Positions 34,781-42,658 of a DNA stretch of 64,000 bases are shown here, in pieces. The DNA lies in the NCBI RefSeq assembly GCF_002159175.1, contig NZ_NFGZ01000007.1, positions 1-64,000 of the forward strand, given 5' to 3'. Made by a program: the position numbers and the translations under genes. The notes below the pieces were generated by a model. That model saw only the letters and a list, made by a program, of their open reading frames with translations, did not search any database and was not told where the DNA came from. Source of the DNA: Flavonifractor sp. An92. Lineage in GTDB: Bacteria > Bacillota > Clostridia > Oscillospirales > Oscillospiraceae. The number at the start of each line of letters is the position of its first letter. Position 1 is the stretch's first letter.

Positions 34781-35755
34781 ATGCAGTCCAAATACAACGG
34801 TTACTCCTTCCCCCTGCGGGACACGGTCACCCGGGAGAAGGTCCACTTCCACAACTGCTACGGCATCGAGCTGTGCGGCGACCTGTACCTGCCCGCGGGG
34901 GCGTCCGGCCCCTTTGCCGCTGTGGCGGTGGCCGGGCCCTTCGGCGCGGTGAAGGAGCAGTGCGCCGGGCTCTATGCCGAGGAGCTGGCCAGCCGGGGCT
35001 TTGCCGCCCTGGCCTTCGACCCCTCCTTCATCGGGGAGAGCGGCGGCGCGGTGCGCAATGTGGCCTCCCCCGACATCAACACCGAGGACTTTTGTGCCGC
35101 CGTGGACTTCCTCGCCACCCGGGACTTTGTGGACCCGGAGAAAGTGGGCATCCTGGGCATCTGCGGCTGGGGCGGCATGGCCCTCAACGCCGCGGCCATG
35201 GACACCCGCATCAAGGCCACGGTGACCTCCACCATGTACGACATGACCCGGGTGAACGCCAAGGGGTACTTTGACTCCGCCGACAGCGCCGACGCCCGGT
35301 ACGAGACCAAGCAGGCCCTCAACGCCCAGCGCACCGCCGACTATCAGAGCGGCACTTGCGCCCGGGCGGGCGGCGTGGTGGACCCCCTCCCGGAGGACGC
35401 CCCCTTCTTCGTGAAGGACTATTATGACTACTACAAGACCGAGCGGGGCTACACCGAGCGGTCCCTCAACTCCAACGACGGCTGGAACACCACCTCTTCC
35501 CTGTCCTTCCTCAACATGCCCATCCTGCGGTACAGCAACGAGATCCGCAGCGCCGTGCTGATGATCCACGGGGAGAAGGCCCACTCCTGCTACTTCAGCC
35601 GGGATGCCTACGCCGACATGGTGAAGGACAGCCCCTGGGCCGGAAACAAGGAACTGGTCATCATCCCCGGCGCGGTCCACACCGACCTCTACGACCGGAA
35701 GGATATCATCCCCTTCGACAAGATCCAGCAGTTTTTTGAGGCGAATCTGAAATAA
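34781..35755 (+). CDS. Alpha/beta hydrolase with Cys in the nucleophile elbow (YcjY/DLH-like)
   Basis: 324 residues, no signal peptide, alpha/beta hydrolase fold. The nucleophile elbow reads GICGWGGMALN, so the expected Ser of GxSxG is Cys, as in dienelactone hydrolases. A late AVHTDLYD provides the His, and MIHGEKAHS the region of the acidic residue. AAGGAGG precedes the ATG. It is the third gene of the LysR-linked operon. Substrate unknown; a lactone or activated ester would fit. Confidence 0.8.
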   Translation: MQSKYNGYSFPLRDTVTREKVHFHNCYGIELCGDLYLPAGASGPFAAVAVAGPFGAVKEQCAGLYAEELASRGFAALAFDPSFIGESGGAVRNVASPDINTEDFCAAVDFLATRDFVDPEKVGILGICGWGGMALNAAAMDTRIKATVTSTMYDMTRVNAKGYFDSADSADARYETKQALNAQRTADYQSGTCARAGGVVDPLPEDAPFFVKDYYDYYKTERGYTERSLNSNDGWNTTSSLSFLNMPILRYSNEIRSAVLMIHGEKAHSCYFSRDAYADMVKDSPWAGNKELVIIPGAVHTDLYDRKDIIPFDKIQQFFEANLK

Positions 35756-35777
35756 AAGACGGCAGGAGGCGGGTTTC

Positions 35778-36269
35778 ATGACAAAAGCTCTCGGTCTGCT
35801 CCTGGCTGTCCTGGGGCTCACCGCCTGCGGGACGGTTGGGAACACAGCCTCTCCCTCTCCGTCCCCCTCGGCGGTCCCCAGCCAGGAGATCACCGCCCCC
35901 CAGCCCTCTGCCGAGGAGGGATCGGTTTTGTACATCACCGTGGGTGATCAGGCGCTGACCGCCACCTTCGCGGACAACCCCTCGGCCGAGGAGTTCCGCG
36001 CGCTGCTGGCCCAGGGTCCGGTGACCGTGACCATGGAGGACTACGGCGGCTTTGAGAAGGTGGGACCCCTGGGCGCGACCCTGACCCGCAGCGATGAGCG
36101 CATCACCACCCAGCCCGGGGACATCATCCTCTATCAGGGCGATCAGATCACCATTTACTACGACACCAACACCTGGACCTTCACCCGGCTGGCCCGGATC
36201 GACGATCCCAGCGGACTGCGGGAGCTGCTGGGAGATGGAACGGTACAGGTCACCTTTTCTCTCGCATAG
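35778..36269 (+). CDS. Cyclophilin-like fold lipoprotein
   Basis: 163 residues. A lipoprotein signal peptide ends in the lipobox LTAC (Cys17), followed by a Ser/Pro-rich linker (22-45). The domain from about 48 (VLYITVGDQALTATFADNPSAEEF, split here at the family's start, then TVTMEDYGGFEKVG and PGDIILYQGDQITIYYD) matches the cyclophilin-like proteins found next to flavin reductases. Location: outer face of the cytoplasmic membrane. Function unknown. Confidence 0.8.
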   Translation: MTKALGLLLAVLGLTACGTVGNTASPSPSPSAVPSQEITAPQPSAEEGSVLYITVGDQALTATFADNPSAEEFRALLAQGPVTVTMEDYGGFEKVGPLGATLTRSDERITTQPGDIILYQGDQITIYYDTNTWTFTRLARIDDPSGLRELLGDGTVQVTFSLA

Positions 36270-36281
36270 GAGGTTTTTCAT

Positions 36282-37034
36282 ATGGCAGTCAAACAGACGG
36301 CGGGCCGGGACGGCCTGGGGAATTTCGCCCCCAAATTTGCGGAATTGAACGATGACGTGCTCTTCGGTGAGGTGTGGAGCCGGGAGGAGAAGCTCTCCCT
36401 GCGGGACCGCTCCCTGGTGACGGTGGTGGCCCTGATGGCCCAGGGCCTGGTGGACAGCTCCTTCCAGTACCACCTCTCCACCGCCAAACAGAACGGCATC
36501 ACCCGGGAGGAGATCGCTGAGATCCTGACCCACGCGGCCTTTTACGCCGGCTGGCCCAAGGCCTGGGCGGCCTTCCGCATGGCCAAGGAGGTCTGGGCAG
36601 AGGACGCCGCCGAGGACGGCAAGGCCCGCCACCAGCGGGAGATGGTGTTCCCCATCGGCGCGCCCAACGATGGCTTTGCCCAGTACTTCGTGGGCCAGAG
36701 CTATCTGCACCCCCTCTCCACCAGCCAGGTGGGGGTGTTCAACGTGACCTTTGAGCCGGGCTGCCACAACAACTGGCACGTCCACCACGCCTCCAAGGGC
36801 GGCGGACAGATGCTCATCTGTGTGGCCGGTCGGGGCTGGTATCAGGAGTGGGGCCAGGAGGCCCGGGAGCTCCACCCCGGTGATGTGGTCAACATCCCCG
36901 TGGGCGTGAAGCACTGGCACGGCGCCGCCGCCGACAGCTGGTTCTCCCACCTGGCCCTGGAGGTCCCCGGCGAGGACACCTCCAACGAGTGGCTGGAGGC
37001 CGTGTCTGACGAGACGTACCGCAAGCTGAAGTAA
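36282..37034 (+). CDS. Carboxymuconolactone decarboxylase-cupin fusion
   Basis: 250 residues from the ATG after AGGAGG. Residues 10-105 form a CMD/AhpD-like helical domain (RSLVTVVALMAQGLVDSSFQYHL, HAAFYAGWPKAWAAF). It lacks the CxxC of AhpD, so peroxidase activity is unlikely. Residues 130-240 are a cupin with metal-binding motifs HNNWHVHHASKGGGQ and HPGDVVNIPVGVKHWHGA. This domain order is common in gut anaerobes beside reductases of the kind encoded upstream. Last gene of the LysR-linked operon. Confidence 0.88.
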   Translation: MAVKQTAGRDGLGNFAPKFAELNDDVLFGEVWSREEKLSLRDRSLVTVVALMAQGLVDSSFQYHLSTAKQNGITREEIAEILTHAAFYAGWPKAWAAFRMAKEVWAEDAAEDGKARHQREMVFPIGAPNDGFAQYFVGQSYLHPLSTSQVGVFNVTFEPGCHNNWHVHHASKGGGQMLICVAGRGWYQEWGQEARELHPGDVVNIPVGVKHWHGAAADSWFSHLALEVPGEDTSNEWLEAVSDETYRKLK

Positions 37035-37036
37035 AC

Positions 37037-37069
37037 AGGAGCCTGGATACCGCCGGTATCCAGGCTCCT
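37037..37069. terminator. Bidirectional terminator between the redox operon and the LRR-DUF4132 array
   Basis: AGGAGCCTGGATAC/GTATCCAGGCTCCT with T-rich flank on the plus strand. Confidence 0.75.
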
Positions 37070-37076
37070 TTGCTGT

Positions 37077-39785
37077 TTATTCGAGGGTGAACACGTCCAT
37101 GGGGTCGAAGTCGGCGAAATGGTCGTTCTTGTACGCCAGCAGGGCGGCGGTGCAGTTGGTGCACTGATGCTCAATGGCCAGGTTGATGAGCTCCGTCACC
37201 TGGGCCAGCGTGAAGGAGTCCAAGACCTCCACTGCAGTGGCATCGTCCTTCAAAATGCGCCCCTCCACCGTCCACTTGTCCAAGAGCCCGATGATGTGGT
37301 TGGCACGGCGGCTGCGGCGCTCCAGCCGGAAGGCCCCCAGCGTCAGCTGACCCTGAAGGTTCAGCGCATGCCGGTCCACCGCGCTCCCCCAGCCGTCGTA
37401 GTCCAGCCGGCAGTCGTCCAGCGTGATGTCCAGCTCGCTGGCGGCGTAGTCAAACGCAAATGAGATCCCGTGCTTCTCCTGTCCTTTGAAGCGGTAAGCC
37501 GGGATCTTCATGCCCTGGTAGCGCTCCTCCCGGACGGCGCTGAACTTCACCACCGGCTCCCATACCTGCTCAAAGGGCTGTTTCAGCCCGTGGGCGGCAA
37601 AGTACCGCTGCCAGGCGGCCGCCTCCCCCGGCTCCATCTCCATGGGGTGGGCCACCCCGATAGGGTCCGGCCCCAGCTGGTACGGCCCGCCGCCTGCCTC
37701 CACCGCCTCCCCCGTCTGCGTCAGGGTAAAGCAGGTCCCGTTCTGGCTCCACACCAGCAGGACGACGATTTTCCGCAGGACGGGATTCCGGAGGTACGCG
37801 CCGCTCCATCGCTCCGCCGGGATGCTGTCGCCGCTCAGGAAGAGCTGGAACAGTCGGTCCTTCTGGGCCCGCAGCAGGGTCTCAACGGTGCTTTTCAGCT
37901 CCTTGAAGGTCTCGTTGGCCGCCTTGGCATGAAGGGCGTCGTCCTCTTTTCCCGCCTTTGGGAGTTGCCTGACCGTCTTTCCCGTGGCCTCGTTCCGGAT
38001 GGAAACGGTCAGGTCGGGGAGCAGCTCCACCCGGAAGGTCCGGCCACCGTAGTCCAGCTCCATCCGCCCCTGGTCGTCCAGCCCGGTCTCCGCCTGCTCC
38101 AGCAGGAGCGCCCGCAGCTCTTCCGGCGGCATCTTCCGCAGCTTCGCCGCCCGGCACAGCAGCTCTTGGCTCTTCAGCTGCGCCCGCAGAGTGTCCGGAT
38201 TCTCATTGTAGGGCAGCCAGCGTTCGATGCCCTTCTTGATCTGGTCCCGGACGCTGGCGTCGTACAGCTCACGGCCGCAAAGGTCGTGGTAGATCCGGAC
38301 CAGGCGCTCGGCCTGCCGGCCCCCGCACAGAATGCACACGGCGGGCAGCGCGGCCACCGCGTCCCAGGAGCCGTCCCCCTCCACCTTGCATTGGGTCTCC
38401 AGAAAGCGCGTCAGTTCACTGCGGTTGAGCAGCTGGAGCAGCCGGAGCTCGGCGCTTCCCATCCAGGTGTCCTCCCGGCCGAAGCACAGGCGGAACAGCA
38501 GGGTCTCCACCGCCTCCGCCGGGGCGGGGGCGCCGCTGGCGGCAAAGGTCAGGCCGGTGACCTCCTCCACTCCAAAGAGCAGAGCGGTCACCAAACGGTA
38601 TACCGCGCGGTCCTGCTCCTCCGGAAGCAGCCGGCGGAAGTCCTCCTCGGTTCCGGGGCAGTCGTCCGGAAGGGCCGGAAGAGCGGCCACCAGGGCGGCG
38701 CGGCACACCTCCACCTTCCGGGGGGTACTCAGATCGCCCCCATAGGTTTCCAGCGCTTCCGGGAACGACAGTCCGCAATAGGCCTGTGCGATAGCCATGA
38801 TCCGCCCGATGTCCGCGGTTTTCCGCAGCTTCTCCGCCTGCTCGATCACCAGGCGGGACGTCACATCCGGGCTGAGGGCGGGCAGCTCTCCCTCCTCCCC
38901 CACCCTGGAAATCAGCCAGGCCGCCGGGACACACAGTTTCTTCACCTTCGGGGAGATCCGGGCGCGGACCAGCCAGTCCAGCCCAATGCCGACGTTCTCC
39001 GGTCCGATGCGCACAACCTTCCCGCTTGCCTGTTTCAGCGCGTCCGGTGCCACCAGTACGGCGTCCGGGAACGTCAGTTCCCGAAAAGCACTCGCGGGGC
39101 CGGTCACAACGCTGTCCTCGGCCACCCACTCCCGCTTGTTCAGGTTCCCCGCCGCAGTGAGGCACTTTTTCAGTGCATCGGCGGTCTCTCCCTTCAGATG
39201 GTACCCATAGCGGGCCAAAAACTCCACCAGGCGGGCGTCCCGCGCTTTATTCTTCTTCTCCCCCACACACAGCGCCGCCAGCGCTTCCGCCGTCTCCTGA
39301 GCCGTCTCCGCCGTGACGCTCCGCCAGACGGCCTCCTTCCACGCCTTCTGACTCTGGGTCATCAAACACTGGGCCGCCTGGGCCGGTGTGAGAACGAGAT
39401 TCCATGCAAACTCCACAGGAGGCTTTTCCGGGAAGGGAAGCGCGGCGTCCAGCCGGATACATGCCTGTTCCGGAAAGAGATCCGCACTCCGCAGGGGTTG
39501 AAACGCGGTGACTTCCGTCAATGCGGGGCATGTGTAGAACGCATGCCAGCCGTCAATCATCCCCGCCAGGATGGTCACATTGGTCAGACCCGTACAGCCG
39601 GAGAAGGCCGAGCCGCCGATCTTGGTCACGCTCTCCGGGATGGTCACGCTGATCAGGCCCGTGCAGCCGGAGAAGGCAGACCATCCGATCTTACTCACCC
39701 CGTCCGGAATGGACACATGCCCGCCTGGGCCGATGTACTGCTCCAGCACACCATCTTGTATCACAAAATCCAAGTCAGTACTCAC
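37077..39785 (-). CDS. LRR_5-DUF4132-like protein, copy 1
   Basis: 902 residues from a GTG that follows GAAGGTGTCTTT; the same spacer precedes copy 2, which has ATG. No signal peptide or membrane segment, so cytoplasmic. Residues about 20-90 carry only two to three BspA-type leucine-rich repeats (GVSKIGWSAFSGCTGLISVTIP). A long helical region follows. The C-terminal ~350 residues resemble DUF4132, with HPMEMEPGEAAAWQRYFAAH and LKQPFEQVWEPVVKF, and the protein ends DHFADFDPMDVFTLE exactly like copy 3. It is the most diverged of the three tandem copies. DUF4132 is of unknown function and is linked in other bacteria to MoxR/VWA conflict systems. Confidence 0.8.
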   Translation of the reverse strand: MSTDLDFVIQDGVLEQYIGPGGHVSIPDGVSKIGWSAFSGCTGLISVTIPESVTKIGGSAFSGCTGLTNVTILAGMIDGWHAFYTCPALTEVTAFQPLRSADLFPEQACIRLDAALPFPEKPPVEFAWNLVLTPAQAAQCLMTQSQKAWKEAVWRSVTAETAQETAEALAALCVGEKKNKARDARLVEFLARYGYHLKGETADALKKCLTAAGNLNKREWVAEDSVVTGPASAFRELTFPDAVLVAPDALKQASGKVVRIGPENVGIGLDWLVRARISPKVKKLCVPAAWLISRVGEEGELPALSPDVTSRLVIEQAEKLRKTADIGRIMAIAQAYCGLSFPEALETYGGDLSTPRKVEVCRAALVAALPALPDDCPGTEEDFRRLLPEEQDRAVYRLVTALLFGVEEVTGLTFAASGAPAPAEAVETLLFRLCFGREDTWMGSAELRLLQLLNRSELTRFLETQCKVEGDGSWDAVAALPAVCILCGGRQAERLVRIYHDLCGRELYDASVRDQIKKGIERWLPYNENPDTLRAQLKSQELLCRAAKLRKMPPEELRALLLEQAETGLDDQGRMELDYGGRTFRVELLPDLTVSIRNEATGKTVRQLPKAGKEDDALHAKAANETFKELKSTVETLLRAQKDRLFQLFLSGDSIPAERWSGAYLRNPVLRKIVVLLVWSQNGTCFTLTQTGEAVEAGGGPYQLGPDPIGVAHPMEMEPGEAAAWQRYFAAHGLKQPFEQVWEPVVKFSAVREERYQGMKIPAYRFKGQEKHGISFAFDYAASELDITLDDCRLDYDGWGSAVDRHALNLQGQLTLGAFRLERRSRRANHIIGLLDKWTVEGRILKDDATAVEVLDSFTLAQVTELINLAIEHQCTNCTAALLAYKNDHFADFDPMDVFTLE

Positions 39786-39798
39786 AAAGACACCTTCT

Positions 39799-42645
39799 TT
39801 ATTCCAGGGTGAACACATCCATGGGGTCGAAGTCCGCGAAATGGGCGTTCTTATATGCCAGAAGGGCGGCGGTGCAGTTGGTACACTGATGCTCAATGGC
39901 CAGGTTGAGCAGTTCCGTCACCTGGGCCAGGGTGAAACTGTCCAGGTACTCCGCCGCGCTCACGTCGTCCCGCAGAATGCGGCCGTACACCGTCCACTTG
40001 TCCAGCAGGGCCAGGACGTGGTTGGCCGCCCGGCCGGGGGTTTTCACCTTCAGCTTGCCAAAGACCACCCGGGCATCCTGGTCCATCCAGTGGCGCTGGA
40101 ACTGGGTGAAATCACACTCCAGGTCCAGACCGGCAAAGGAGGTCCAAAGCTCGCTGGTCCCGATGTCGAACTCAAACTGAATCCCGTGCTTGTCCCGGCT
40201 GCGCAGGTAATTGGCGGGCAGCTCCAGGCCCTCATATCGGTCCGCCTTCACCTGGGAGAAGTCGATGACCGGCTCCCACACCTGGGCAAAGGGCTGTTTG
40301 AGGGCGTGGGCGGTAAAATACTTCTGCCAGCGCGCCAGGTCGTCCCGGTCCATCTCCATGGGGTGGGCCACCTTTACCGGCTTGTCCTTCACCTCGCAGG
40401 GCTGTCCCGCGGAGTCCACGGTCCCCTGGGCCGCCACGGTGAAAGTCTGCTTCCCCTGGGCCCACACCAGCAGGGAGGCCACCTGGCGCAGCACCGGATT
40501 GGTGAGATAGGCCGCCCTCCAGCCGGCGGCGTCCTGCCCTTTTCCCCGCAGGAATGCCGCAAAGAGCTGATCGCAGCGGCCCTTCACCGCCCTTTTCAGG
40601 TTCTTTTTCAGGTCAGCCAGATCGGCCTTGGCCGCCTCGTACTGTTCCGGATCGGCGTCCTTCTTGGGGATGGACTTCACTGCCTTCCCCGCCGTCTCAT
40701 CGTACAGCGACAGAGAGAGGTCGGGCGCCATGGCCACCGTCACCTGCCGGCCCCCCAGGTCGTAGGTCTTGCGGCCCTCTCCGTCCAGCCCGAACTCCAT
40801 CAAGCACCGGTCCCGCAGGGCCTCTTCCGTCGTGCCGTGGCGCTGGGCGTAGACGCGGAGTACCTCGTCCTTGTCCAGCTTCAAGACGGCCTCCCGGGTG
40901 TCGCTGAGCATAAGCGCGCCCCGGGCGGTGAGCAGGAATCCCCGGGTGGACAGGCCGCCGCGGGCGTTCCGGTTCATCTCTGCCACCACCTTGGCGATCT
41001 CCGCCCCCCGGCCATAGCGGCAGTAGGGGATGACCCAGGCGTCGTGCCGGCTTTTCAGAGCCTCCAGACAGGCGAGCAGCGAGTCCCGGTCCAGCCGCTC
41101 CGCGGCCTGGTCGGCCAGCTCCACCGGGTCGGCGTTTTCAAAATCGTGCCGGTTGTCCGCGTAGCCCGGGCGATAGGTGTACTGCTCGGCGTAGGGTACA
41201 ATGGCGCAGAGGACCAGAAACTCCGGCGCAGCCTCCTCCGAGCCGTTCTGTTTCACCACCTTGAGGGCCGCCGCGGTCCCCTTGCGGGCCTTGTAGCACT
41301 TCATCAGGTCCGCCTCCCGGAAGGCCGCGCGCAGATCGGCATTGGGGTCGTCCGGCGCGTATTCCGGCTCGTCCTGGAGCAGCTGGGCCAGCTGTTCCGC
41401 CGCTTTTTTGGCCTTCCGCCCCTGGGCAGCGGTGAGAAGGGCCTGGATGGTCTCGCTCCGGAGTTCCTCCTGGTGCTCCGAAACAAAGTCCACCGCCTTC
41501 TGGAACTTGGACGGCTTGCCCCCTTCGGCCAGGATCTCCGCCATACCGGCCACATAGTCATCGTACGGGGGCATCATGTACCGGGCACACAGGTCTTTGA
41601 ACGGGGAGGAGCTCTGGATCAGGTACAGCCCCGCCCAGTCCCGGGCGCTCATCTGCCGGTTCCAGAGGAGGTCGATCTGGATGGCGATGCTCTTGTTCAG
41701 CCGGTCCTCCGCCTCGCACAGCCCCTGGGGCATGGTCTTGTACAAGGTCTGATTGTGCTTTTTGAGGGTGGCTTCGTCCCAGGGGCCGCCGAACATCCCA
41801 GTGCTGAAGTCGCCGATTTTGCGGATGCTGCGGGGGAGGACCACCTCCTTCAGCCGGGTGCAGCCCTGGAAGGGCAGACTGCCCAGGTCGGCGACGCCCT
41901 CCTGGACGGCGACCTGTTGGAGGGCGTGACAGTCCTCAAAGACCTGATCTCCCATTTTCTCCATCCCCGTGGGAATGGAGATCTCTTGCAGGCGTTTGCA
42001 GCCGGCAAAGGCGCGCTCCCCCAGGGTATGCAGGCTCTCCGGCAGCGTCGCGCCGGACAGGGCGGTGCAGTGGAGAAATGCCCCGTTCCCAATGGCCGTG
42101 ACCCCCTCGGGGATGGTCACCTGGGTCAGCCTTTTCTGGCCGCGAAAGGCATAGGCGCCGATCTCGGTGAGCCCGTCCGGCAGGACATACGCCCCTGCCA
42201 CATTGGAGAGCAGGCGCAGATAGATCCCGTCTTCAGTGCAGACCGCCTGATTGCGGATGAGAAGGCGGCCTGTTGCAGTCTGCAATTCATAGATCCATCC
42301 GAACTCTTCTATACCGCCCCTCTTGTTCCGTACATATCGTTGATGGATGGTGGTGGTAAACACGCCGAACCGGCCGGTACTCTGTGATCCGCCCCACTGG
42401 GCCTCCGGCCCCAGTGCGGCGATATCCTGCTCCACGCTCACACGGATCAGGGTGCAGTGGTCGAAGGCCCCGTCGTCGATCTCGGTGATGGTCTCAGGAA
42501 ACCGGACCGTCTGGAGGCCCGTGGCATCCGCAAACGCCTCCCGTGTGATCCTGGTCACCCCATACGGGATGACGGCCTCCTTACCAAGGCCGCTGTACTT
42601 CTTCAAAACGCCGTTTTCAATCACAAATTCCGCATTTTCGCTCAT
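39799..42645 (-). CDS. LRR_5-DUF4132-like protein, copy 2
   Basis: 948 residues, no signal peptide. Leucine-rich repeats appear in two blocks: about residues 20-70, then about 135-300 (LPDGLTEIGAYAFRGQKRLT, IPEGVTAIGNGAFLHCTAL and four or more further copies), interrupted by an unrelated segment. The repeats are much more diverged from one another than in copy 3. The C-terminal ~330 residues are nearly identical to copy 3, including at DNA level (39.8-40.8 kb versus 42.7-43.6 kb). It starts 13 bp after the stop of copy 3, with AAGGAAGGTGTCTTT before the ATG, so the genes are co-transcribed. Confidence 0.82.
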   Translation of the reverse strand: MSENAEFVIENGVLKKYSGLGKEAVIPYGVTRITREAFADATGLQTVRFPETITEIDDGAFDHCTLIRVSVEQDIAALGPEAQWGGSQSTGRFGVFTTTIHQRYVRNKRGGIEEFGWIYELQTATGRLLIRNQAVCTEDGIYLRLLSNVAGAYVLPDGLTEIGAYAFRGQKRLTQVTIPEGVTAIGNGAFLHCTALSGATLPESLHTLGERAFAGCKRLQEISIPTGMEKMGDQVFEDCHALQQVAVQEGVADLGSLPFQGCTRLKEVVLPRSIRKIGDFSTGMFGGPWDEATLKKHNQTLYKTMPQGLCEAEDRLNKSIAIQIDLLWNRQMSARDWAGLYLIQSSSPFKDLCARYMMPPYDDYVAGMAEILAEGGKPSKFQKAVDFVSEHQEELRSETIQALLTAAQGRKAKKAAEQLAQLLQDEPEYAPDDPNADLRAAFREADLMKCYKARKGTAAALKVVKQNGSEEAAPEFLVLCAIVPYAEQYTYRPGYADNRHDFENADPVELADQAAERLDRDSLLACLEALKSRHDAWVIPYCRYGRGAEIAKVVAEMNRNARGGLSTRGFLLTARGALMLSDTREAVLKLDKDEVLRVYAQRHGTTEEALRDRCLMEFGLDGEGRKTYDLGGRQVTVAMAPDLSLSLYDETAGKAVKSIPKKDADPEQYEAAKADLADLKKNLKRAVKGRCDQLFAAFLRGKGQDAAGWRAAYLTNPVLRQVASLLVWAQGKQTFTVAAQGTVDSAGQPCEVKDKPVKVAHPMEMDRDDLARWQKYFTAHALKQPFAQVWEPVIDFSQVKADRYEGLELPANYLRSRDKHGIQFEFDIGTSELWTSFAGLDLECDFTQFQRHWMDQDARVVFGKLKVKTPGRAANHVLALLDKWTVYGRILRDDVSAAEYLDSFTLAQVTELLNLAIEHQCTNCTAALLAYKNAHFADFDPMDVFTLE

Positions 42646-42658
42646 AAAGACACCTTCC

